A stretch of DNA of 64,000 nt, from NCBI GenBank assembly GCA_012064385.1, contig QRDG01002506.1, positions 62,001 through 126,000 of the forward strand. Reading direction: 5' to 3'. Below the pieces are notes generated by a model, which made no database searches, was not told the origin of the DNA, and worked only from the letters and a program-made list of their open reading frames with translations. This DNA comes from Puccinellia tenuiflora. Its lineage: Eukaryota; Streptophyta; Magnoliopsida; Poales; Poaceae. The first letter of the stretch is position 1; the number at the start of each line of letters is the position of its first letter. Below, one piece after another: positions 56,293 through 64,000 of the stretch. Both the position numbers and the translations under genes were made by a program.

Positions 56293-56304
56293 CCTTTTTA
56301 TAGG
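56293..56304 (-). promoter_or_regulatory. TATA box for D's antisense gene
   Basis: Minus strand CCTATAAAAAGG, ahead of an ATG at 56203 and not near any LTR, so an internal antisense promoter. Confidence 0.6.
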
Positions 56305-56489
56305 CCTTTCACTCCCCACCTACCCCTCGGTGGTACAACTGGTGCTGCAATCGGGGCGCGTTTCGCAAAAAACCCCGTTCTCATTCACACCAATTCAACC
56401 TGAAGACCAAGCGACATCAAGTATACAAGTTCTTCGTCATCTCGAGAACTAAAAAGGGACCTACTTTGTACAGAAAAGGTTGGCTCCTA

Positions 56490-57158
56490 CGCGAGCAAGG
56501 AGCACCGCCGCATGACGGAAGGCGCTACTTCCAGAAGTACGTCGATGAAGCCGCCAAGAAGCAGGTCAAGGACATCATCAGGGCCGCTTCCTCGGAGCTG
56601 CCCCACGCGTCCTCAGGAAGGCGAGCTCCCTTCGACCTTGATGTGGACGGAGTTTTCTTCATCTTCATCCTCGTCCTCGTCGCCAAAGCCGCTGCTACGG
56701 CTGCTGCTGTCGCTGTCCGCACAACAGTCCATGCGTCCTCCCTCGGCGCGGAAGATCTTCACGGAGAGCATCGCGTCTCCGTCATACTCGAACGCCAATT
56801 ACTGCCCCAGGTCAGGTGACGGAGCCCGGAGCATGAAGTCGTCGACGGTGTACTCCACTTCGACCCAGGAGGGGCCGTTGGGGCAGCCATCCACCTGCAA
56901 ACAGAAGCCGGTGGGCCTGCCATCATGCGAGTCCACCGCTGCCGCGAAGGAGTGCGGCAGATGGAGCCGGCTGCAAAGCCTGCTGTCCAGAGAAGGGACT
57001 GGAAGGCCTCCAACCCCACGACCTCCGCGACCACGGCTTCCACAACCACGACCGCGGCCGCTGCCACGACCACGCACCGCTCGACCTTGGGGAGCAGCCC
57101 TCCCAAGGCTGCTGGTGGCCCCTCTGCCATTGCTGAGGAAGAACGGGTGCGTGCAGGT
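56490..57158 (-). pseudogene. Unrecognised protein-like block on minus strand, broken
   Basis: Read on the minus strand from about 57077: a Gly/Arg repeat leader (GRGSGRGRGCGSRGRGG), then SFAAAVDSHDGRPTGFCLQV, WVEVEYTVDDFMLRAPSPDL and a TAA at 56799-56801. It continues in frame with LAFEYDGDAMLSVKIFRAEGG and an acidic run (GFGDEDEDEDEENSVHIKVEG). A frame change near 56615 leads to SSEEAALMMSLTCFLAASST. The balanced composition and acidic cluster suggest former coding sequence, either part of D, another element or a captured gene piece. I cannot name it. The Pro/Ser-rich plus-strand frame over it is probably a shadow. Confidence 0.4.
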
Positions 57159-58572
57159 TGATACGTGTCAAACATATCTATAATTTTTGATTGATCCATG
57201 CTAGTTTTGTGATGTTGTCACATGTTTTTAATTCCATATTACATCATTTTTATGCATTTTGTCGGACTAACCTATTGACAAGATGCCCAGTGCCAGTTCC
57301 TTGTTTTTGTCCTGTTTTTGTTGTAGAAAGTGACTTCTGGAAATATTTTCAGAATTGGACGAAAATTTAGGGGGATTTTTTATTGGAAAAATGAAGACCG
57401 GAGCCAAAAGGGCGACCCAGGGGGCAGCCCACAGGCCAGGGATGACCTGTGGCCGCGGCCCAGGGTCCACCCATGGGTGGGACCCGCCCCTGCCCTGTGG
57501 GGCACCCCTCGGCCGTCTCCGACACCTATAAAATCATCCCTGACGAAAAAACCCTAACCCCCGAAGGATTTTCCCAAATACAATACAGAGCTCCGCCGCC
57601 ATCGCCGACAAGTTTCGGGGGTTCAGAAGGTCCTGTTCCGACACCCTGTCGGGACGGGGATCGACCGCCGGAGCCATCTCCATCAATACCGCTACTTCCC
57701 GCGATGAGGAGGGAGTAGTCCCTCACCGGGGCTGAGGCTTATACAAGTAGCTATGTGGTTATCTCTCTCTCCCATGATATGATCTTCGTTGTGATCATGA
57801 GCTTTATTAGTATAGTTGAATACATGATGTTTCCCTATGTGTAATGGATATGATTTCGCTCAAGTGGTGTTATCTAGTGTATTTTGCGGAGTCACCGTTG
57901 TGTTCACGGTACCACGGTGACAGTGATGGTGCCGTGTGTGGCTCTATGCATCAAGATTAGAGGGATCTTCATCATGAGTTTGTTCTTTATTATTGTTGGA
58001 TTGAATAGATCATGAGGTTTCTTGATGCTTGTGTTATTGAAGGAAGAGACTATTCAACAAATAGGCTGTGGTGTTTGTTAGTACTATCTTTGGATGCGGA
58101 TAGTGACAGCATGAAGTGTCCACATATGTGGAATACGAACTTTAAGGTGTGCTTTTCGTAGCCCTATGCAATTCTCGTCCTATTTGATCCACGAAAGAAT
58201 GATCTCCGAGTAACGTCTACCATGCATGTGTTTTTGTGGGAACTATCATGTGCTTAATTATGTTAATGATGTTGAGAGTAGTCACTAGTGAAAGTGTTAA
58301 GCCTGGGCCTTGTTTCCAAGCATTGATACACCGTTTTTAGTCACCACTTGTTCGCTTGCTGCCATTTTTATTACAGAATTACAAAACCTTGTTTTACCAT
58401 CCATATTACCCATATTTTAATATCTCTTCGCCGAACTAGTGCACCTATACAACTGAGAATTGTATTAGGTGTGTTGGGGACACAACAGACTTCTTGTATC
58501 TTAATTGCAGGTTTGCTTGAGAGAGGATACATTCTCCTTACACCTCCCTGAGATCGATAAACCTTGGGTTAG
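57159..58572 (+). repeat. G: 5' LTR of an Athila-like (Sabrina-type) gypsy element, first part
   Basis: It starts TGATACGTGTCAAAC and carries a TATA box (CTATAAAA, 57526-57533). It runs to ...AAACCTTGGGTTAG, where the H/J composite inserted. The start, the GATCGATAAACCTTGGG end segment and the post-LTR primer sequence are those of grass Athila/Sabrina LTRs. With 63655-63744 the LTR is about 1.5 kb. G inserted beside the unrecognised block; its left flank is CAGGT. Its partner LTR lies outside the window. Confidence 0.85.
58568..58572. other. Target-site duplication of the H/J composite, left copy (GTTAG)
   Basis: GTTAG matches 63650-63654 and lies inside G's LTR. It flanks H's outer LTR on this side and J's outer LTR on the other. 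Confidence 0.92.
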
Positions 58573-59099
58573 TGATACGGATTGTTTGGCCCGATCTTTC
58601 ACCGCAAGAACCACCGCATAACTATCCTTCCAATCACGTGTGTGATACACGTAACCTGAAGAACTTGGATAGATCTTGAACTCCCTTGACAGATTCAAGG
58701 ACACCCAAGCACACATGATTACTCTTGATAATTTCAAGAACTCTCACGTCTTTATTGATAGATAACTAGACGAACGTCCGAGACGCCGTCATGGGGGCCA
58801 ACCCCGTAGGGCTGGTGGTGAGCTTCAGGATTACAAGATTTTAATTCAACCAAAGCTAAGAAACCCTAATGCGCCCAGCCCCTTATATGGATGAAGTGGG
58901 GCGTACTGTAGCGTGGTACTGTAGCTACAGTACCGACCTAGTTGGACTTTGACTCAATACAAAACCGACCTGTTATAGGTTCGACCCAAACACAAGTGGC
59001 ACGCAGGCCTAATTAACACAACCTTAGACATTACATGCGTTATAAAAGCCTGTCCTAGAGTGTCAACCGACCAACACGATGCCGACGATGCCCTCATCA
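58573..59099 (-). repeat. H LTR (3' LTR on minus strand)
   Basis: Plus strand TGATACGGATTG...GATGCCCTCATCA, 527 bp. A minus-strand TATA (CCATATAAGG) is at 58881-58890. It carries a perfect 20-bp palindrome at 58915-58934. Confidence 0.88.
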
Positions 59100-59785
59100 T
59101 CCTCCCCTCCTTGGAAAGGCGTTGTCCTCAACGCCGGAAGGTCTTCTCCAGCGCTTGTGGCGTCAAATCTGCAACATCACCACGCTTCTTCTCCATCCTC
59201 ATGTCTTCGCCGGCCTGCCACACCACATCCGCCCTCTCGGCTAGCTAGACTTGTTCTTGGCGCCCTCCATGTTTGGCACCACCAACCTGTGTCTCTCTTT
59301 CCCCTGAGCAGTTTGATAGGTGGTTCGTCGAAAACGGAGTTCGTATGCAAAAGTTACGCCCGTTTTGCTAAAACTGTCAAAACCCTGTCTGAAACCGTGT
59401 CGCGGCAGGAAAAACTGGCCGAATTCGTGTCGCGGCAGGAAAATTGGCCGAATCCGTGTCGCGGCAGGACTCCTAGTGCAAATTGGACTCGCGGCAGAGT
59501 TTTTGGCAGAAATTGCTGTCGCGGCAGAACTCGCGGCAGAGAATTCGACTTCAACTCCAACTCGACCAACGCCACGATCTTGCTGCCTCAATGCGCCGAG
59601 ATGCCAATCTGGCCAACTCGTCGCCCTTCCACCTCAATGCGCCGAGATGCAATCTTGCCAACTCGTCGCTCTTCCTTCAAACAACTCCAGCAAAAACAAA
59701 TCTGCCAACCCTTACTGACCTGCAGATCGATCTTCAACTGGACGAACTCCCTCGCGGTGATCAACCTGGCGCTCTGATACCAAGA

Positions 59786-60312
59786 TGATACGGATTGTTT
59801 GGCCCGATCTTTCACCGCAAGAACCACCGCATAACTGTCCTTCCAATCACGTGTGTGATACACGTAACCTGAAGAACTTGGATAGATCTTGAACTCCCTT
59901 GACAGATTCAAGGACACCCAAGCACACATGATTACTCTTGATAATTTCAAGAACTCTCACGTCTTTATTGATAGATAACTAGACGAACGTCCGAGACGCC
60001 GTCATGGGGGCCAACCCCGTAGGGCTGGTGGTGAGCTTCAGGATTACAAGATTTTAATTCAACCAAAGCTAAGAAACCCTAATGCGCCCAGCCCCTTATA
60101 TGGATGAAGTGGGGCGTACTGTAGCGCGGTACTGTAGCTACAGTACCGACCTAGTTGGACTTGGACTCAATACAAAACCGACCTGTTATAGGTTCGACCC
60201 AAACACAAGTGGCACGCAGGCCTAATTAACACAACCTTAGACATTACATGCGTTATAAAAGCCTGTCCTAGAGTGTCAACCGACCAACACGATGCCGATG
60301 ATGCCCTCATCA
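59786..60312 (-). repeat. H LTR (5' LTR on minus strand)
   Basis: Same 527-bp sequence with about four changes; the palindrome is at 60128-60147. Confidence 0.88.
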
Positions 60313-60316
60313 TCCA
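60313..60316. other. Four-base junction (TCCA) between H and J
   Basis: It separates H's ...CTCATCA from J's TGATAAGG. There is no target duplication at this boundary. Confidence 0.85.
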
Positions 60317-60843
60317 TGATAAGGGGTCAAGGGGGTTGATCCTATGATTATTGTCCCGATCTTTCACAGCGAATCCACCAATAGGAATCTTCCAATAACG
60401 ATGATGATCGTCACCTGAAGGTGGGGAATAAATCCAGCGAGCAACGTGATGAAGATCACCACGCCTCTAGCCTGAGCACGATAACACTTGATGAACACAA
60501 GCACCCTCGCAGCAATCTTTATTACAAACTGATAAACGGCATCGCCGTCCCCGGAGGGATGCTTCACCAACAAGCTCAAAGTCTATGGACTGTTTTTAAT
60601 CTAAACTCAAGCTAACACTAAAACGATGCCTAGCAGCTCCTTATATGAGGGGTGCTACAGTACCGCGCTACAGTACCGCCCCACTAATGGGCCCAACGTT
60701 GACTTGGTTGGACAGGCCCAAACCAAGCCCAAACTCATAATTATTAAAAACTCTAATTATTTAAAATAGCAACACATGACGAATACATCTAACTTGGTGG
60801 AGTCCTGAAATTGGGCTGCACCTCCCCCGTCGTGCCCATATCA
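60317..60843 (-). repeat. J LTR (3' LTR on minus strand)
   Basis: Plus strand TGATAAGGGGTCAAGG...CGTGCCCATATCA, 527 bp; minus TATA (CTCATATAAGG) at about 60640-60650. Confidence 0.88.
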
Positions 60844-62384
60844 TCCTCCCCCCCTTCAAGAAGCGTTGTCCTCAACGCTTGAGGGTCGGCTCGAAAGGGT
60901 GGCGTGATAGCAGCAACAACATCACGCGTCTTCGCCATCTTCAAGTCTTGCTTGCCTTCCACTCCACATCCTCCCTCTCGGCTTGCTTGACTTGATTTTC
61001 TTCTCCATATGAACCGTAGCGCCACCATCTTCTCCTGTCCTCTCTTAAGAACCCTTGCTGGAGCCTTGTGTCCCTGAACATGAACCTTCGCTGGAGGACT
61101 TTGCAAAGTGGTAATGCCCGGGCCACACAACTGACGAACATGTCCATCTTTCCCTTTGTGCATCCGCACTGCTGCTCCAACAAAACGCCTCACGGGTGTG
61201 CTGCCATAGCGACGACCTCCTACTCGCGGTACCACACGCACCGGAACACGATCAGCACCAACGTCATCGGTCTGAACACCCATGTCAACACGAACTGGAA
61301 CACATGCTGCAACATCCTTCCTCTCATCAGTAAGAGGCTGCACTTCAACTGGCTTATCACTAACAAGAACAACTGGCTCGTCATCTACATGCACGGCTGA
61401 ATCAGTTTCAGTACCAACACTCCTTGCATCATGCTCCTCTTGCTGCAATTTAACTAGCCTTGGCTTTGGCGTAGCTTTGTGCAACTTCTCCTTGCGAACC
61501 ACCAGCACCACATCGGACTTGATTTGATCATCTCTCATAGGCTTCAAAGTCCGCTGTTTGCCATCATGCACAAAAGAATATGTATTTGCTCTCCCAGCAT
61601 GAGTAACATTGCGATCATATTGCCATGGTCGACCAAGTAACAGCCCACACACCTCCAATGGCAACACATCACACTCTACCTCATCAACATAGTCACCAAC
61701 TGTAAATGGCACACGCACCTTATGAGTAACCTTTAGCATACCACAATTATTTAACCACTCCAAATGCTTAGGTTTAGGAATACGCCAAGTAGACAACCCT
61801 AATACTGCCACCATTGCCTTGCTTATGCCATTAGTACAGCTACCACCATCAATCATCATCTTGCACTCTTTACCTTTTATAATGCACTGAGTCTGAAATA
61901 AACTCCATCGCTGACCCTTGTCAACTGTCTTGCAAGCAACATCATGTACCCTCTTGAGTTGCAAATTCAGCCCACTCAAAGGTTCAATCTCTTCAGGTAT
62001 AATCACCTTGTCCAGCTCCGTGGACTGCTGCATAAATCTAGTACGCAGAAATTGTTTGAAGTCTCCCCAACTAGATGTTCCACTGGTGATATCCTTCGCG
62101 GACCTCTCATCATTCCACCAGCCAGCCACAGTCTCATCCACACGACGATAGGCAATAGCATGTTCAAGACGTCCACCAAAAGTGCTATTCAGTTCACGAC
62201 ATCTTGCAAAACCTTGGTCCATAACCGATTCCCAAATCTGAAATTCTGAATATGTAGCTGAATTCTCTAACCTCCATTCTATGGGTGCGGAATCAAGTGC
62301 CGAACCTATCACAATAGTAGTGTAATCATGATATACATCCTCATATTTTGGAGCCTTCACACGAACAGGTCTGGATGAAGCCAT
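60789..62384 (-). CDS. J Gag-like/protease protein
   Basis: Minus-strand ATG at 62384 (MASSRPVRVKAPKYEDVY) gives 531 codons; the open frame extends upstream to 62738, but the 62384 start is followed by the conserved region. Domains from that start: a Gag capsid-like segment (about 40-120; AGWWNDERSAKD and WGDFKQFLRTRFM, comparable to LLWWDGLVSARRE and WREMKAEMRHRFV in N), no zinc knuckle, and a protease from about residue 165 (QTQCIIKG, active site MIDGGSCTN at 61850, LLLGRPWQYDRNV). A charged, Val-rich linker and a tail LLEGGEDDMG follow; the tail crosses the polypurine tract into the LTR and ends at 60789. In N the protease is IIDGGSCRN, so both belong to one gypsy branch. No internal stop is seen. 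Confidence 0.8.
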   Translation of the reverse strand: MASSRPVRVKAPKYEDVYHDYTTIVIGSALDSAPIEWRLENSATYSEFQIWESVMDQGFARCRELNSTFGGRLEHAIAYRRVDETVAGWWNDERSAKDITSGTSSWGDFKQFLRTRFMQQSTELDKVIIPEEIEPLSGLNLQLKRVHDVACKTVDKGQRWSLFQTQCIIKGKECKMMIDGGSCTNGISKAMVAVLGLSTWRIPKPKHLEWLNNCGMLKVTHKVRVPFTVGDYVDEVECDVLPLEVCGLLLGRPWQYDRNVTHAGRANTYSFVHDGKQRTLKPMRDDQIKSDVVLVVRKEKLHKATPKPRLVKLQQEEHDARSVGTETDSAVHVDDEPVVLVSDKPVEVQPLTDERKDVAACVPVRVDMGVQTDDVGADRVPVRVVPRVGGRRYGSTPVRRFVGAAVRMHKGKDGHVRQLCGPGITTLQSPPAKVHVQGHKAPARVLKRGQEKMVALRFIWRRKSSQASREGGCGVEGKQDLKMAKTRDVVAAITPPFRADPQALRTTLLEGGEDDMGTTGEVQPNFRTPPS

Positions 62385-63110
62385 ATCAACTCGGCCAAAC
62401 CGATGGCAAGGAAAACGTGTAGCTGTAGGACTCCAATAGAACTCGGACAAATTGTTGCAGGGAAAACGTAGAACAGAAGGACTCCCACACCACGAGAAAG
62501 CCGCTGTAGCAAACCAGAAATCAAGCAATACAACCCCACCTCGGAGCTCTCCCTCAACTCGGACAGAACACCAATTCGCCCAATTCTGGTGCAGGGAAAA
62601 ATCGGATCTCTGCCAACTCGGACAGACAGGAGTCCTGAATTTTAAAACGGATGCAACACCTTCATACGAGATCCAAACGTGGCAAATAAGGACTCTTTGG
62701 AAAGATAATTTCGTGACCTTTCCAATGGGTATGCGCACAGCCCCCGGTTCGTCTTCTACCGGCCGTGGTGTCTAAGACAAAGCAACGATCGTTTCTGGAC
62801 TGCATGCAGCGATCGAACCAAGCTGCCTTGTTTTTTTTTCTTTGTTTCGCGGTACTGTAGCTACAGTAGATCGCGAATTTGCCAATCTGCACGTATCTTC
62901 CTTGTCTCTTGCGTTGAATCCCCTAGCAGCCTCCACACAAATCGATCTAACCAGAAACCAATCTGCACAAACACAACAGCAGTCTGCAGCCTCAATGCAC
63001 GATCTCCTCCAAGCAAATCAATCTGCGCAAGAGCCTCCAATCAAACTCCTCCCAGTCAACCGATCTAGATGAGATCGATCAACACAACCTCACTGTGAGC
63101 AACCCAGAAA

Positions 63111-63120
63111 TCTGATACCA
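63111..63120 (-). promoter_or_regulatory. Primer-binding site of J
   Basis: Minus strand TGGTATCAGA, two bases after the LTR's CA; complementary to initiator tRNA-Met. Confidence 0.8.
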
Positions 63121-63122
63121 CA

Positions 63123-63649
63123 TGATAAGGGGTCAAGGGGGTTGATCCTATGATTATTGTCCCGATCTTTCACAGCGAATCCACCAATAGGAATCTTCCA
63201 ATAACGATGATGATCGTCACCTGAAGGTGAGGAACGAATCCAGCGAGCAACGTGATGAAGATCACCACGCCTCTAGCCTGAGCACGATAACACTTGATGA
63301 ACACAAGCACCCTCGCAGCAATCTTTATTACAAACTGATAAACGGCATCGCCGTCCCCGGAGGGATGCTTCACCAACAAGCTCAAAGTCTATGGACTGTT
63401 TTTAATCTAAACTCAAGCTAACCCTAAAATGATGCCTAGCAGCTCCTTATATGAGGGGTGCTACAGTACCGCGCTACAGTACCGCCCCACTAATGGGCCC
63501 AACGTTGACTTGGTTGGACAGGCCCAAACCAAGCCCAAACTCATAATTATTAAAAACTCTAATTATTTAAAACAGCAACACACGACGAATACATCTAACT
63601 TGGTGGAGTCCTGAAATTGGGCTGCACCTCCCCCGTCGTGCCCATATCA
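63123..63649 (-). repeat. J LTR (5' LTR on minus strand)
   Basis: Same 527-bp sequence as 60317-60843 with about six substitutions. Confidence 0.88.
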
Positions 63650-63654
63650 GTTAG
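63650..63654. other. Target-site duplication of the H/J composite, right copy (GTTAG)
   Basis: Matches 58568-58572. Confidence 0.92.
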
Positions 63655-63744
63655 TCACTTAAGGGAAATTTGCCGCTTTCCTACAAACCTCCGTGCTTGG
63701 AGGCCCAACAATTCTAGAAGAATAGAAGCGTGTAGTAGACATCA
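63655..63744 (+). repeat. G: end of the Athila-like 5' LTR
   Basis: TCACTTAAGGGAAATTTGCC...GTAGTAGACATCA resumes exactly where 58572 stopped and ends in CA. Confidence 0.85.
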
Positions 63745-63754
63745 AGCTCTTTTC

Positions 63755-63771
63755 TGGCGCTGTTGCCGGGG
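63755..63771 (+). promoter_or_regulatory. Primer-binding region of G
   Basis: TGGCGCTGTTGCCGGGG, ten bases after the LTR's CA, is the typical Athila-lineage sequence (complementary to tRNA-Asp, with one change from GGCGCCGTTGCC). Confidence 0.8.
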
Positions 63772-64000
63772 AGGAAAGGTAAGCGGTACTCACTCTCCCT
63801 TCAACAAAGCTAATTTCTAGCATCGTTGTTGAGAAGGTATGTGCTTGAAGGTATCTTCTTTAGATCTTGCAATTAGTTTTGTTTCTTGTTTTTATTTCAC
63901 TAGTTCGGTTTAATGGAAAACAACAAAAAATTAGAGGGCTTTATAAAATTTATCTTGAAATTGGTCATGATGCTTTTGAAGAGAAAATTAAAAAACCTAT
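63772..64000 (+). other. Leader of element G, runs off the window
   Basis: AT-rich leader. A frame from ATG at 63915 (MENNKKLEGFIKF) may be the very start of gag, but too little is present to say. Confidence 0.4.

Larger units (their letters stand above)
58573..60312 (-). mobile_element. H: short non-autonomous LTR retrotransposon (TRIM/deletion type)
   Basis: Two 527-bp LTRs (58573-59099, 59786-60312; about four differences) enclose 686 bp. On the minus strand the primer site TGGTATCAGAGC (59782-59771, initiator tRNA-Met) follows the 5' LTR and a polypurine tract (CCAAGGAGGGGAGGA) precedes the 3' LTR at 59114-59100. No gene is present. The internal part beside the polypurine tract (59100-59300) is homologous to the same part of J (60844-61050), so H is a deletion derivative of a J-like element. 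Words TCGCGGCAG recur about six times at 59398-59545. Confidence 0.85.
60317..63649 (-). mobile_element. J: non-autonomous gypsy-related element encoding Gag-like plus protease only
   Basis: Two 527-bp LTRs (60317-60843, 63123-63649; about six differences) enclose 2279 bp. On the minus strand the primer site TGGTATCAGA (63120-63111) follows the 5' LTR and the polypurine tract GAAGGGGGGGAGGA (60857-60844) precedes the 3' LTR. One long frame holds a Gag-like region, an aspartic protease and a polypurine-spanning tail, but no RT, RNase H or integrase. It resembles the known 'Gag-only' non-autonomous class and would need enzymes from an autonomous relative. Confidence 0.87.

Noticed and set aside
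1..64000. CRISPR arrays, tRNA or rRNA genes, bacterial-type operons
   Set aside because: Repeats have no spacer pattern; the TGGTATCAGAGC hits are retrotransposon primer sites, not tRNA genes; everything fits plant transposon DNA.

Overview
The window is plant nuclear DNA made almost wholly of nested LTR retrotransposons. It looks like intergenic sequence of a large-genome cool-season grass (Pooideae: the wheat/barley/oat/ryegrass group). The clues are a BARE/Angela/WIS-type copia LTR (begins TGTTGGGAATATGCCCTAGA), a Sabrina-like Athila LTR (begins TGATACG, followed by TGGCGCTGTTGCCGGGG), Tat-lineage gypsy elements with antisense genes, and several 3-5 kb chromovirus LTRs. I see no host gene, rRNA, tRNA gene or CRISPR array. 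Species is not determinable by eye.

Left part (1-14851): long LTRs of a Tekay-like chromovirus family in both orientations. These are LTR1 (1-3219, minus); element M, with its 3' LTR at 3604-7381 and a chromodomain stub at 7382-7579 (minus); F (7580-10590, plus), inserted in M's chromodomain; and E (11557-14851, minus). A Tat-type LTR, K (10592-11556), begins right after a lone N at 10591.

Middle (14852-57158): a four-level nest. Tat element D (5' LTR stub 14852-14925, gag from 15018) is split by Tat element A (16434-50204, TSD TCCAT). A is interrupted three times: by a minus-strand solo LTR B (21521-31435, TSD TTCAA), by a non-autonomous copia element C (31599-39924, TSD ATACA), and, in its 3' LTR, by solo LTR L (44424-49629, TSD CACGC). 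B contains the youngest element, N (21670-28529, TSD AAAAT), a nearly intact chromovirus-like gypsy element. D resumes at 50205 with gag zinc knuckle, protease, RT, two RNases H and integrase, then an antisense gene. A also has a long antisense gene (44134 down to 40939).

Right part (57159-64000): an Athila-like LTR (G) is split by a composite insertion (58573-63649, single outer TSD GTTAG). This holds two different but related non-autonomous elements end to end: H (1.74 kb, no coding) and J (3.33 kb, Gag-like plus protease only). G's primer site follows at 63755.

LTR divergence read by eye fits the nesting: A about 6%, C about 2%, H and J about 1%, N one difference in 1092 bp. The most unusual items are the H/J composite with one shared target duplication, the antisense genes of A and D with their own TATA box (D) and a shared splice-donor-like motif, and N, whose open frame reaches into both LTRs but is broken by one missing base.
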